From Hibiscus mutabilis (lineage: Eukaryota > Streptophyta > Magnoliopsida > Malvales > Malvaceae): a DNA stretch of 64,000 nucleotides. Shown here piece after piece: positions 30,925 through 43,002 of this stretch. The stretch covers positions 5,897,213 through 5,961,212 of the forward strand of contig CM033726.1 of the NCBI GenBank assembly GCA_019671005.1, in the 5' to 3' direction. The position numbers and the translations under genes were made by a program. The notes beneath the pieces were generated by a model. It worked only from the letters and a program-made list of their open reading frames with translations. It had not been told where the DNA came from and ran no database searches. The stretch's first letter is position 1, and every line of letters begins with the position of its first letter.

Positions 30925-32429
30925 TGTTAAGTGTCTAGAAGTACTATTTTATTCACCCTTTTTATTCATATTATTGCTAGACTTAGGCTCATATTAGTTG
31001 CATTATTAGCCATTCATGCATGTTTGCATTGTTTCCTTGGTGGACAAGCTTGATTACATATTTTGCTTAATTTTGTGGAAAAAGGGTGCTGCCGATAGTT
31101 GTTTTTGTGTGTGTACAGAATCACTTGCCTAAACAAGGCTGGAACCAGTTGCCAGGGCAGTGCATGCAGGAGATGCCGAGCTAGTTTCCAGGGCAGTGCA
31201 TGAAGGAGATGCCAAGCTAGTTGCCTGGGTAATTGTCGATAAGGGATAAGATGATATGGTAGTCGAAAATGATGACTAGATAAGCCCAAGATGACGTGGA
31301 GCAAAGTTAAATCCTAAAGGAGTTTGATTTCCATGGAAAGGTCAAAGATAAATTAAATCCCAAGAAGATAGGAGAAGATCTAGAAGGAATTTAAATATAA
31401 TAAAGAATTATATTCTTTTAAAGTATTTAATTCCAACTTAACTTCTTCCTCAAGAGAGACTTTGACCAAGCCATCTCCTATTTAAAGGAGACCAAGTCGT
31501 CACTCCAAGGGAGAGCAAAGGGGAGAGATTTCGACAAGGGTTTTCAACCATTCTTTATATTTTTCTTTCTTGTTCGATTAGGTTTATGTTAGGGATTCTT
31601 TGTTTTGTGTTTCTTTGCAACCTAGCCAAGAACTAAATCTATTTGGCTAAGGTTATTGTGTTTTGTGGTTGTGAGAAACAATTGGATTTTGTTTAGGTAA
31701 TAAGAGTTTGCACTTTCAACTCAAGGTTTACTCATTCTTGGTTTTTATTCTTGTTTGCGAGTGAATTGGGAGAGGATATCGTAACTCTATCTATTTATCT
31801 AATATCGGGAAAGTTAGATTCAAGAAACGAATGAGTATGGTCTTATTCAATCTATTGATGGTGAAGATTAATCCGGCTTAGGAATAGGTTAAGGATTTCA
31901 ACGACTAAGAGGAGCGCAAGATTGGTTGTTGTTCACCCTTGATTCACGCAGGGATGTATTGTCAAGACATGCACAATTAGCTAGAGTTTTGACTTAGGGA
32001 TAAGAAGAAACCATTGAAGAACGCTCTGCCGAACCTTGAAGTTGCTGCCCAGCCGCCCAAACAGTTGCCCAGCCATTTGCCCAGACAACCATCGATTAGT
32101 TGCCAAGGCAACCCCGCTATGCAAGTTGCCATGGCAACTGAGTTGCCCTTGCACCCTTTTACCAAGACGATCCAATTAGCTATCACTCCTCAACTCACGA
32201 TAACATGGCCTATTCTATCTCATTTGATTACATCTTCTTTTACTTTATTGCTTTCTAGTTTAGTTGTTAGTTAAACTCCTACAATCTTCTACTTATGTTC
32301 TTTTACTTTTTACAGTGCAAGAGATTAGATTCTTGAAGTGGCGCCAATCCCTGTGGAGACGATATCTTTTATACTATAACTTGTGACGTGTACACTTGCA
32401 CAATTGCGGAGCACTTATTACGCGCAACA
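30925..32429 (+). repeat. 5' LTR of element C
   Basis: 1505 bp. A 36-bp repeat (start AGTTGCCAGGGCAGTGCATG) occurs two and a half times at 31147-31235; the A/B LTRs have about one and a half. A TATTTAAA box lies near 31488. It ends at CGCAACA, 6 bases before the primer-binding site. Confidence 0.85.
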
Positions 32430-32435
32430 AGTTTT

Positions 32436-32455
32436 TGGCGCCGCTGCCGGGGATT
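32436..32455 (+). other. Primer-binding site, tRNA-Asp type (element C)
   Basis: TGGCGCCGCTGCCGGGGAT is complementary to the 3' end of plant tRNA-Asp with one mismatch. It is the best preserved primer site in the window. Confidence 0.8.
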
Positions 32456-32547
32456 GGCAATAGCAACTTTGTTTTTATTTTCTTGCACTTTTTATTTTTC
32501 TTGTTTAAGATTCAAAAGGCTAACAAACTTTGGTTTTGCTTAGGTAT

Positions 32548-34190
32548 ATGACCAGGGCGAGACCGATTACACCAGAATATCCCTTTGATCCAGAAATCGA
32601 ACGAACCTTGCAAAGACTCAGACAAAGTTTAAAAGTAGCAATGGCTAATCAAGACGACAATATGAATCAGGATGTTCTAGCAGGAGGAGGAGTGATTCTT
32701 GCACGAAACAGAACTATTCGAGACTGTCTTGAAGAAGATCTTGAAGAACTTAATCCAGGTGAAATTGAAGCCGACCACTTTGAATTGAAACCGGTGATGT
32801 TCAATATGATCAACATAATTGGTCAATTTGGCAGCTCAGCAACTGAAGATGCACGACAACATCTTAAATCTTTCCTCGAGATTTGTAATTCATTCAAAAT
32901 ATAAGGAGTCACCCCCGATGTTTTACGACTAAGATTATTCCCTTATTCACTGAGGGATAGGGCGAAAGCATGGTTGAATAGTATTCCTGCTGGATCAATA
33001 GGATCTTGGACCGATCTTTGTCGTGATTTCCTTGCTCGATTTAATCCTACAAATTTGACTAATAAGCTTCGTAACGAAATTACTTCTTTTCGGCAGGCAG
33101 ATGATGAATCCATGTACGAGGCTTGGGAGCGATATAGAGAACTTCTACACAAATGCCCCTTACATTGATTCCCACTGTGGACATAAGTAACAATGTTTTA
33201 CAACGTTGTGAATACACCAACAAGGATGATGTTAGATGCCTCGGCAAACGACATACTCCTAGATAAGTCACCGGAGGAAGCAATGCAAATTCTAAACAGG
33301 CTTGCTAAGAATGATTATCAATTCCCATCTGCTAGAAGATGAGGAGTTAGACGCCAAGCCACAATACATGAACTGGGATCATCAGACTCAATTTCGGCAC
33401 AATTGGCCACTCTAACCAAGATGGTCCAGAACATGCAGAAACCAAACAACACACAGGAGGTCAAGGTAATGGATTTCTTTTGTGAGTTATGTGGTGGTAA
33501 CCATGATTCTTCTAAATGTATGCAGAATTCGGAATCCAGCTTTTATGTGGGGAATTACAACCGGAACAACAATGTGATGTCCAATACATACAATCTAGCT
33601 TGGAAGAAGCACCCGAATTTTTCATGGAGTAATCCCAACAATGCTCTAAACCAGAACAATCAGAATGCACAAGTATCGGGATTCTAGCAGAATCTGCCAC
33701 GACAACAGTTGCCGTAGCAACAACCGACAACATCTAGTTCTTTGGAAAATTCTCTCAATGCTTTTATGTTGAAAACTGAATCTTATATGGCTGAGAATAG
33801 TAACTTCATAAAAAGAACTGATGCTTTTATTAACAGGACTGAGATGAGATTGCAAAACCAAGAGGCGACAATTAAATCATTGGAAAATCAAGTCAGACAA
33901 TTTGCTCAAAACTTGAATACTAGACCGCAATGAGGTTTACCTAGCAATACTGAAGTCGCAAGAGGAACTGGCCATGAGCAATGTAAGGCAATCACCACTA
34001 GAAGTGGGCAACAACTTAAAGAGGCTCAAGCTCGCTCTTCAAACAAAACTCCACAAAAAAAAACAAGATGAACTCAGCGAAAAAGCCTTAGATGCTGAAC
34101 CAAGAAATGTCGCGGCAACCAACGATAGGCACACCACGACAACCCCAGCTGACAATGCCTTACCAACTCTAGTTGCCTTGGCAATGCCAT
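32548..34190 (+). pseudogene. gag of element C
   Basis: The ATG at 32548 starts MTRARPITPEYPFDPEIERT. The capsid is open to 32904: FELKPVMFNMINIIGQFGSS and ARQHLKSFLEICNSF. A TAA at 32902 replaces what is probably CAA. The retrotransposon-gag core continues in the same frame (LRLRLFPYSLRDRAKAW, GSIGSWTDLCRDFL, EITSFRQADDESMYEAWERY) to a TGA near 33166. The zinc knuckle CELCGGNHDSSKC is at 33482-33520, and a coiled-coil-like segment (ENSNFIKRTDAFINRTEMRL) at 33790-33860. Stops look like C-to-T or G-to-A changes, typical of methylated, ageing copies, with few indels. This is the clearest gag of family 1. Confidence 0.78.
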
Positions 34191-34199
34191 CAATCAGGT

Positions 34200-35020
34200 T
34201 CCAGACCAATGAAAGGATCGAAGGTATCTGACTTCCACCACCATTCCCACAAAGGTTGAAGCGACAAAAGTGAGAATATCAATTCAAGAAGTTTCTTGAT
34301 ATCCTAAAGCAAGTACACATCAACTTGCCATTGGTTGAAGCAATTGAACAAATGCCGAACTATGCCAAGTTTCTTAAAGACATTGTGTTAAAGAGAACAA
34401 GGCTAGAAGAGTTTGAAATAGTTGTCGCAACAAAGGGATGCATGGCCATGTTACACAATCGCATGCCACCCAAATTGAAGGATCCTAGAAGTTTCACAAT
34501 ACCTTGTTCCATCAGAAACCACTATGTCGGAAAAGCATTTTGTGACCTTGGAGCAAGCATAAACTTGATGCCTAAATCGGTTTTCCATAAACTAGGAATC
34601 GAGAAGGCAAGACCTACAACAGTTATACTACAGCTAGCCAACAGATACTATGTGCATCTAGAGGGAAAATTGAAGACATACTGGTAAAAGTTGATAAATT
34701 TATTTTTACCGCTAACTTTATTGTTTTGGATTGTGAAGAAGATGAACATGCACCTATCATTCTCGGGAGACCCTTCCTAGCAACAGGGAGAACCTTGATC
34801 GATGTTGAAAAGGGAGAACTCACAATGAGGGTGAATGACCAGCAAGTTAAACTAAATGTGTTCCAAACACTAAGGCTTGCCGATGATCTGGAAGAATGCC
34901 AACTTCTTCATGCCACGGCAGAGTTTGACTTTGATGAGGAATTTAGTTGCATCTGCAACTACATTGCCGATCAAGAGGAACCTGGGGAGTATGAAAAACC
35001 GGTCGATGAGGAATAACAAG
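34200..35020 (+). pseudogene. Retropepsin protease of element C
   Basis: Blocks run in order: FLDILKQVHINLPLVEAIEQ (34290-34350), LPPKL-like PPKLKDPRSFTIPCSI (34468-34515), the catalytic CDLGASINLMPKSVFHKLGI with DLGAS at 34544-34558, ILQLANRYYVHLEG (34627-34670), then, after a shift near 34670, DEHAPIILGRPFLATGRTL (34741-34797). The catalytic Asp is intact. One shift (34670, after GGGAAAA) and a stop at the start of the region (CTGA at 34229) break the polyprotein. Confidence 0.75.
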
Positions 35021-35029
35021 AAGAGGAAA

Positions 35030-36660
35030 ATTGGTTAGTCAATCGACCAGGTACATACTTTGAACCACTAGATTACTCAGGTAAGGATGGTAAACTCGAA
35101 AAGTCCTCCATTGAACAACCACCGATTCTTGAGTTGAAACAGTTGTCAGGGCAACTAAAAGATGCTTACTTGGGAACCGATAATACATTGCATGTAATTA
35201 TTTCCTCTAAGTTACAGCCTGAGCAGGAAAAGAAGCTGATCAAAATGTTGATGCTACACAAGAAGGCAATAGGGTAGACAATTGCCGATTTGAAGGGAAT
35301 TAGCCCGGCAGTGTGCATGCACAAGATTTTGTTGGAAGATGATCACAAACCTTCGATTGAGGCCTAGAGGAGACTGAATCATGCCATGAAAGGGGTTGTA
35401 ATGAAAGAAATCATCAAGTGGCTTGACGCCGGCATCATATACCCTATCTCTGATAATACATGGGTAAGTCTGGTACAATGTGTACCGAAAAGGGGAGGTA
35501 TAACGGTGGTAAGTAATAAAAACAATGAACTCATTCCAGCCAGGACTGTGACCAGTTGGAGGGTTTGTATGGATTATCGAAAGCTAAACAAAGCCACTAT
35601 GAAAGATCACTTCCCATTACCCTTTATTGATCAAATGCTTGACCGTCTTGCATGTAAACCCTTTTATTGTTTTTTTTATGGTTATTCAGGTTACAATCAA
35701 ATTGCCATAGCACCAGAAGATCAAGAAAAGACAACCTTCACATGCCTATACGGTACTTATGCTTTCCGAATGATGCCGTTCAGATTGTGTAATGCCCCGA
35801 AAACATTCCAAAGATGCATGATGGCACTCTTTTCAGACATGGTTGAAGACTTCCTTGAGATCTTCATGGATGATTTTTTCGTTTTTGGTAATGACTTCGA
35901 CAGTTGCCTCGATAATTTAGAGAAGGTGTTGGCAAGATGTGAAGAAACCGATTTAGTATTTAATTGGGAGAAGTGCCATTTTATGGTAGATGAAGGAATA
36001 GTGCTCGGCCATAAGATTTCATACAAGGGAATTGAAGTAGACAAAGCCAAGGTAGACGTGATCGAGAGATTAACCCTACCAAGTTCGGTTAAAGGAATCT
36101 GAAGCTTTCTTGGACATGCAAGTTTTTACAGGAGGTTCATTCATAATTTTTCTAAAATTACTAAACCCTTGTACAATTTGCTTGAACAGGATAATGTCTT
36201 CAATTTTGATTATTCTTGCGTCCAAGCATTCGAAACACTAAAGGAAAAGCTTGCCTCGGCACCCATTGTCGTTCCACCTGATTGGACGCTACCTTTTGAG
36301 CTCATGTGTGATGCAAGTGATTTCGCGGTAGGAGCAGTCTTAGGCCAACGCACAGTTAAGACCTTTCATGTGATATACTACGCTAGTAAAACTCTTAATA
36401 GTGCTCAAGTGAATTACACAACAACGGAGAAAGAGTTACTAACCGTAGTTTTCGCATTTGACAAGTTCCGATCCTATTTGATTGGTACAAAGGTAATTGT
36501 TCATACAAACCATTTGGCAATTAAGTATCTATTTGCTAAAAAGGATGCCAAACCTCGTTTGATTCATTCGATATTGCTTTCACAAGAGTTTGACATTGAA
36601 ATTAAGGACAAGAAAGGAACAGAAAATCAAGTGGCCGATCACTTATCACGCTTAGAACGC
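35030..36660 (+). pseudogene. Reverse transcriptase and RNase H of element C
   Basis: Stops at 35276 (TAG in place of TGG) and 35365 (TAG) precede a 238-codon open frame from 35386. That frame has DYRKLNKATMKDHFPLPF, a changed FYGYSG in place of the LDGYSG block (first catalytic Asp of RT lost to Tyr near 35688), and FMDDF at 35863-35877. A TGA at 36101 follows VKGI. RNase H is in the open frame from 36169: LPFELMCDASDFAVGAVLGQ, TTEKELLTVVFAFDKFRSYL, and ADHLSRLERNREED at the end. RNase H looks complete; RT is dead by stops and by the lost Asp. Confidence 0.78.
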
Positions 36661-36709
36661 AATAGGGAGGAGGATGCGGATTTAGAGATATGCGATGCAT
36701 TCCTGGATA

Positions 36710-36955
36710 AGCAATTGTTAGTTGCCTCGGCAAATATGGATGTGGTTTCCACGACAACCCTTGAAGCGCACGCCTCGGTAACTCTAGATGCGTATGCCTC
36801 GGCAACCCTTGACGCACATGCCTTGGCAACCCCTGACGCGCACGCCTCGGCAACTCTAGACGCGTATGCCTCGGTATGCGCATGCCGCAGCAACTCTAGA
36901 CGCGCACGCCTGGGCAACCATGGAAGCAGTTGCCACGATAACACATGCCTCAGCA
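36710..36955 (+). repeat. 24-bp coding minisatellite before integrase (element C)
   Basis: CCTCGGCAAC plus 14 bases recurs at an exact 24-bp period from about 36772 to 36870, then irregularly. Each unit codes for eight residues of the form Ala-Ser-Ala-Thr-Leu-Asp-Ala-(His/Tyr). Variable bases are mostly CGG/CGT and CTAGA/CTTGA. It lies between RNase H and the integrase zinc domain. Confidence 0.8.
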
Positions 36956-37463
36956 ATACCCTGGTACGCGAATTTAGTTAATTTCCTTGTTTGTGGTATT
37001 TTACCTTATGGCCTTACTCACCAAGGGAAAAAGCGGTTCTGCCATGATGCTAAGCATTACTTTTGGGACGAGCCTCTTTTGTTTAAACAATGTGCAGATC
37101 AGGTAATACGCCGATGTGTCCTTGAAGAGGAGCATCACAATGTACTCTAACAATGCCTCGGTATGCGCATGCCTCGGTAACCCTTAACGTGCATGCCGCA
37201 GCAACTCTAGATGCGCACGCCTGGGCAACCATGGAAGCAGTTGCCACGATAACACATGCCTCGGCAATACCCTGGTACGCGAATTTAGTTAATTTCCTTG
37301 TTTGTGGTATTTTACCTTATGGCCTTACTCACCAAGGGAAAAAGCGGTTCTGCCATGATGCTAAGCATTACTTTTGGGACGAGCCTCTTTTGTTTAAACA
37401 ATGTGCAGATCAGGTAATACGCCGATGTGTCCTTGAAGAGGAGCATCACAATGTACTCTAACA
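36866..37463 (+). repeat. Direct tandem duplication in element C integrase start
   Basis: 36866-37152 (287 bp) and 37153-37463 (311 bp) are near-identical. Copy 2 has 24 extra bases (one minisatellite unit) near its start. The duplicated stretch runs from the Ala-rich linker through WYANLVNFLVCGILPYG to EEEHHNVL and a TAA. Confidence 0.9.
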
Positions 37464-38554
37464 ATGCCATTCTTTACCCTATGGAGGATATTTTGGAGGA
37501 ACATGTACAGCGGATAAAGTTTTGCAATCCGGTTTGTATTGGCCAACACTGTACAAAGATGCCTAAGAGTTTTACAAGCAATGTGATCGTAGCCAGAGGA
37601 CGGGCAATATCTCTATACGATATGAGATGTCGCTCCAAAACATCATCGAGGTGGAATTGTTTGATGTATGGAGGATCGATTTTATGGGACCTTTCCCATC
37701 TTCATTCGGCAACATCTACATTTTACTTACCGTCGACTACGTGTCTAAATGGGTTGAGGCAGCTGCAGTTCCTACCTATGATTCCAAGACCGTGCAACGA
37801 TTCTTGTAGAAAATATATTTACACGGTTTTGGATGCCGAGAGCAATTATCAGTGATGAAGGGAAGCACTTTGACAACAGACTTATTGCCAAGATGTTGCA
37901 ACACTTCGGCGTGTCACACAAAATTGCCACGGCATATCACCCACAAACCAATAGGCAAGTAGAAATTTCCAACCGAGAATTGAAGGGTATACTCGAGAAA
38001 GTTGTAAATCCCTCTAGGAAGGATTGGTCAGTAAGACTAAATGATGCACTTTGGGCATATCGCACTGCATTCAAAACACCCTTAGGTATGTCTCCCTTCC
38101 GACTTGTCTATGGCAAAACATGCCATCTACCGGTGGAAATCGAACACAAGGCATATTGGGCAATCAAGACCATGAATATGGATTGGGAAAGTGCCGGACA
38201 AAAGTGTTTGTTGGACCTCAACGAGATAGAAGAATTCTGTGCACTCGCCTATAACAATGCACAAATCTACAAGGAGAAAACAAAGCAATGGCATGACAAG
38301 AAACTATTGCCGCGGCAATTCATGTCAGGGCAACTAGTTCTCTTATTAATTCTCTGCTAAAATTTTTCCCGGGAAAACTAAAATCAAGATGGTCGGGACC
38401 ATTCGAAGTTGTCAAACCGTTCTCCCATGGTGCCTTGATAATCAAGTCCATCACTGACGAATATGAATTCAAAGTCAACGGACAAAGATTGAAGCACTAC
38501 AATGGTGCCCATGTGGAACGTAACAAAGAAGTGGTCACCTTAGGAGATGCATGA
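36960..38554 (+). pseudogene. Integrase of element C, with duplicated N-terminus
   Basis: The zinc-domain start (CADQVIRRCVLEEEH) occurs twice because of the duplication, each copy ending in TAA. The YGGYFGG block follows near 37480. The core has RIDFMGPFPSSFGN (37672-37712), VDYVSKWVEAAAVP, a TAG at 37807, IISDEGKHFDN (37842-37875) and HPQTNRQVEISNRELKG (37939-37990), keeping the second Asp and the Glu of the catalytic triad. The C-terminal domain (GMSPFRLVYGKTCHLPVEIE) is open to about 38350, then shifts near 38348; the ancestral stop is the TGA at 38552. Confidence 0.75.
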
Positions 38555-39174
38555 GCATGCTCTCCTTTCAATATTTTCTTTTTATTTTTATTTTTTCAAA
38601 CTATTTAATTTTTTTATTTTTGTTTATTAATTTCGGTTATTTTTCTTTTTAGGATAAATTTATTTATTTTCTTTAAGATTAAGACTACATCTTTCTTTTA
38701 TATTTATCTAATTGTTTTTAAATTTTAGGTTTAAGAATTTCTTTGCACATCTTTATTTACTTTCTTTTATTAGTTTATCTTTAATTTTAATCCTTATTTT
38801 ATTTGTTTTTGAATTGTAGGAAAAGAGTTTAAGATAAAGAGGAATTTGATTCAAGAAGAACTTCTTCAACAAGAAAATTAATGGGCTAAATCTAAGGCTT
38901 ATATTAAGCCTCCAATTTACCCTAAATAAACCCTACATAGCCGGCCAAACCCTTCTCCTTCCCCAAATCCCTTAGCCGTCCCCTTCCCCCAATCAAAACA
39001 CTTGTTTTCTTTCTTTCCAATTAATCCCACCCACCATACTTACTACCTATCTTTTCTATTTAACCCATCACCCTTAACTTCCAAGAAACCTATTACTACT
39101 TTTCATCTTGCAACTCTTTAGTTTCTTTTGCTTTCTTTTCTTTGTTTCTACCAAACTCACAACCAAGATCATCC
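38555..39174 (+). other. T-rich noncoding region between integrase and the post-pol ORF (element C)
   Basis: It matches 10217-10747 of A with an additional segment near 38700. TTTTTGAATTGTAG followed by GA near 38806-38822 again looks like a 3' splice site. No gene is seen. Confidence 0.55.
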
Positions 39175-40642
39175 ATGGCATCCAAAATCAAATTTTTGGT
39201 TCATCCAAGTTCCTCCAAAGAACCAAGATACAAGAAGTTTGCTACACCGGTGGTTCAAGAAAGATTTCACTCCAAGTTTGAAAGCCATAAGATTTGCAGA
39301 AAACAAGGCTTTGAATAATCTAACTCTCATCAAGATTTCGGCCTTGAACCATTCATCTTCGAAAGGATTGCACTTCAAAAGTGGCAAATCTTTTGCCATC
39401 AATCGGAACCGGGTAACATCTCATAGGTAAGAGAATTCTATGCTCACTCACCTAACCTGGATAATCATTATGTTTTTGTTCGTGATAAGGCTATACTCAT
39501 AAGCCCCGAAAGCATCAAGCCTTTGTTGATCAACTCACGCCCAAACAACTCGACAAGGTGCTTCAAGAACTCACTCTACCGAGAACTCATTGGAACGACG
39601 GTAAATACAAGGGCACGATAAATCGCCTTCGGCTTAAACCCGAGGCAAAATTATGGAATAAGTTTGTTAAAACTTCTTTAATGCCCACAATACCACCGTT
39701 GATACACCTCGTCTTTTGCTCATACATTCTATCTTGCATAATTGCATCATTAATATTGGAAAAATTATTTGTGATGAGATTTTTGTATGTAGCACAAAAG
39801 AAAAGGGTTCTCTTTTCTTCCCTTGCTTAATTTCCAGTCTTTGCAAGGAGATGTATGTCCCAAGTGAGTCCACTAATGAAAAGGCCCTACCAAAGTCCGG
39901 TTGGAATCGAGTATAAATCCGAAAGCTAATGGGAGAGGCACCAGTAAAATCCCCAACGCCTTCAATTGCCACGGTAACTCTTGCCGCCTCGGCAACTCCT
40001 AATGCCCGAGCAACTCGGACAACAACCCTAAGACAACTTGAAGCACTCTTACAACCATTGAAGAACCGCCTTAGGCAAATTGAAGACTGGCAACTAATGT
40101 TCATGCGGTACATGAAGGATTACAACAATGCCATCACCCAAGTCATCCTGGAAAAGTACCCGGACAGCCGTGTGTTGTTCCCCATCTTTCCTGCCGAAAT
40201 CCTTGCCATGGTAACCAATGAAGCTATTATCACGGCAACCGCAAAAGTTGATGCCGCGGTAACCTACATTGCGACTGCCTAAGCAGTTGTCACGGTAACC
40301 AACACTGAAGATGTCGTGGCAACCAAAGCTAAAGACGCCTCGGCAACCACTACAAAAGCCAAAGGTAAAGCACCTATGCCCGAATCAACTCGTACTGAAT
40401 CATTGTCTGATTTTTCAGATCCAGACGATTCCTCTATTGCACCAACAAAGACCGCACCAATCGAATCCTTCAAGCCCAAGCGAAAAGCCAATGACATTGA
40501 TGAAGTGGACGATGAGGACAACCCCGTATGAGGATCGATTCCACCATCGGCAACAAGGAAGCAACCACCGCGTTCAAGCAAAAGAATCAAGACACCGACC
40601 AAAAGGAAACTAATCATCCACGACGACGAACTCTCAGAGTAA
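39175..40642 (+). pseudogene. Athila post-pol ORF of element C, central domain present
   Basis: The ATG at 39175 opens MASKIKFLVHPSSSKEPRYK. After a shift near 39316 and a TAG at 39424, the central domain reads VREFYAHSPNLDNHYVFVRD, then LQELTLPRTHWNDGKYKG (39561) and LKPEAKLWNKFVKTSLMPT, then SLFFPCLISSLC (39815). This order is that of the domain called 'putative plant transposon protein'; its role is unknown. The second half has RLRQIEDWQLMFMRYMKDYN (40068), an Ala/Thr linker with the CCTCGGCAAC microrepeat (40226-40345), an acidic run, and the end DDELSE with TAA at 40640. Several shifts and stops make it dead. About 0.4 kb of its centre is missing from A and B. Confidence 0.65.
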
Positions 40643-40701
40643 GTCCTCGTTTGCATTTTACTTTTCTTTATTTTTATTTTTATTTTTCTTTGTTGCATGC
40701 A

Positions 40702-40735
40702 TTGAGGACAATGCCTCACTCGAGTTTGGGGGGAT
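40702..40735 (+). other. Second polypurine-tract-like site (element C)
   Basis: TTGAGGACAATGCCTCACTC plus GAGTTTGGGGGGA; it corresponds to 11829-11862 in A and lies 0.77 kb before the true tract at 41476-41509. Confidence 0.55.
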
Positions 40736-41042
40736 TGTTATTAGTTAGTTACCATGTTTAGTGGCATTCATCTTAAGTACTGCATTTAGGATACATAAAT
40801 TGCTTGCCATGCCTGTAGTTGGAACAAGAATTGCCTAGATTTGACGAATATCCTATGATGACTTTGCTAATGTACTTAATTGATAGAACTTTTTATTCTA
40901 GGATAAACGTGAAAACACTTAGAATCTTACTATGATGCTAAACTTGATGAAACAATGTTGTGGCTTGATTGATTTAAGAAATTCTAGCGAACTTAGGTTG
41001 ATAGTTAAAAAATTGGGGGATTGGAATAAAAATTGGATAATG

Positions 41043-41227
41043 CTAGAGGTGCCCAAAATTGGCTCTAGTATGTGCTAAAAATTGATCGCTAGAGGTGCCC
41101 AAAATTTGCTCTAGTATGTGCTAAAAATTGATCGCTAGAGCTGCCCGAAACTGGCTCTAGTCGAATAAATTAATTAACTTAAGAAAACTAAAAATAAAAC
41201 ACTAGAGGTGCCCGAAACCGGCTCTAG
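41043..41227 (+). repeat. Array of four CTAGAG/CTCTAG hairpin units (element C)
   Basis: Four units, as in A and B, but units 2 and 3 and their spacers are more alike, suggesting copying within the array. One unit has CTAGAGCTGCC. Pairing ends are otherwise kept. Confidence 0.75.
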
Positions 41228-41509
41228 TTGAAACATGTTAAAAGAACCCAATGAAGTAATTTGAAAACTCTTGTTTGTATAGAATCCGAAAAATCAACTT
41301 GCACACAACTCCGTACACACTCACAAGCATTATAGTTTGATTCTGAGTAACTCCTAAGTTTTCCAAAAAATGAAAAGTCAATCATACTTTGTGCCACGGT
41401 TCTGAGAATTTACATCAAGTTTAAAGCTAAGTTTGTAAAAATTGAAGTCTTGGCGGGTAATTATTAGTTTGCATTGCTTGAGGACAAGCAATAGTTCGAG
41501 TTTGGGGTG

Positions 41510-43002
41510 TGTTAAGTGTTTAAAAATACTATTTTATTCACCCTTTTTATTCGTATTATTGCTAGACTTAGGCTCATATTAGTTGCATTATTAGCCATTC
41601 ATGCATGTTTGTATTGTTTCCTTGGTGGACAAGCTTGATTTCATATTTTGCTTAATTTTGTGGGAAAAAGGGTGCTGCCGATAGTTGTTTTTGTGTGTGT
41701 GCAGAATCACTTGCCTAAACAAGGCTAGAACCAGTTGCCAGGGCAATGCATGAAGGAGAATCTGAGCTAGTTGCCATGGCAGTGCATGAAGGAGATGCCA
41801 AGCTAGTTGCCTAGGCAATTGTCGATAAGGGATAAAATGATATGGCAGTCGAAATTGATGACTAGATAAGCCCAAGATGATGTGGAGAAAAGTTAAATCC
41901 CAAAGGAGTTTGATTTCCATGAAGAAGTCAAAGAGAAATTAAATCCCAAGAAGATAGGAGAAGATCTAGAAGGAATTTAAATATAATAAAGAATTATATT
42001 CTTTTAAAGTATTTAATTCCAACTTAACTTCTTCCTCAAGAGAGAATTTGACCTAGCCATCTCCTATTTAAAGGAGACCAAGCCGTCTACTCCAAGTGAG
42101 AGCAAAGGGGAGAGATTTCAACAAGGGCTTTCAACCATTCTTCATCTTTTTCTTTCTTGTTCGAATAGGTTTATGTTAGGGATTCTTTGTTTTGTGTTTC
42201 TTTGGAACCTAGCCATGAACTAAATCTATTTGGCTAAGGTTATTGTGCTTTGTGGTTGTGAGAAACAATTGGATTTTGTTTAGGTAATAAGAGTTTGCAC
42301 TTTCAATTCAATGTTTACTCATTCTTGGTTTTTATTCTTGTTTGCGAGTGAATTGGGAGAGGATCTCGTAACTCTATCTATGTACCTAATATCGGGAGAG
42401 TTAGATTCAAGAAACGAATGAGTATGGTCTTTATTCAATCTATTGATGGTGAAGATTGATCCGGCTTAGGAATAAGTTTAGGATTTCAATGGCTAAGAGG
42501 AGCGCAAGATTGGTTGTTATTCACCCTTGATTCACGCAGAGGTGTATTATCAAGGCATTCACAATTAGCTAGAGTTTCGACTTATGGATAAGAAGAAACC
42601 ATTGAAGAACGCTCCGCCGAACCTTGAAGTTGTTGCCCAGCTGCCCAAACAGTTGCCTAGGCAACCGTCGATTAGTTGCCAAGGCAACCCCGCTACGCAA
42701 GTTGCCATGGCAACTGAGTTTCCCTTGCACCCTTTTACCAAGACAATCCAATTGGCTATCACTCCTCAACTCACGATAACCTGGCCTATTCTCTCTCATT
42801 TGATTACATATTTTACTTTATTGCTTTCTAGTTTAGTTGTTAGTTAAACTCCTACAATCTTCTACTTGTGTTCTTTTACTTCTTACAGTGCAAGAGATTA
42901 GATTCTTGAAGTGGGACCAATCCCTGTGGAGACGATATCTTTTATACTATAACTTGCGATGTGTACACTTGCACAATTACAGAGCACTTAATATGCGCAA
43001 CA
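41510..43002 (+). repeat. 3' LTR of element C
   Basis: 1493 bp, from TGTTAAGTG after the polypurine tract (41476-41509) to CGCAACA. It differs from the 5' LTR by scattered substitutions and small indels, so the insertion is not recent. Confidence 0.85.

Larger units (their letters stand above)
30925..43002 (+). mobile_element. Athila family-1 element C, full length with two LTRs
   Basis: LTRs at 30925-32429 and 41510-43002 (TGTTAAGTG to CGCAACA) flank a complete internal region: primer site, gag, protease, RT/RNase H, integrase, post-pol ORF, hairpin array and polypurine tract. The flanking bases are AGTAA and AGTAT, a target duplication with one change. The LTRs differ at many sites and the coding region has point-mutation stops, so C is older than the A/B tandem, but it keeps the centre of the post-pol ORF that A and B lack. 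Confidence 0.85.

Noticed and set aside
36639..36956. 105-codon minus-strand frame with Ala/Arg repeats
   Set aside because: Complement of the coding minisatellite; the repeats follow from the 24-bp period.
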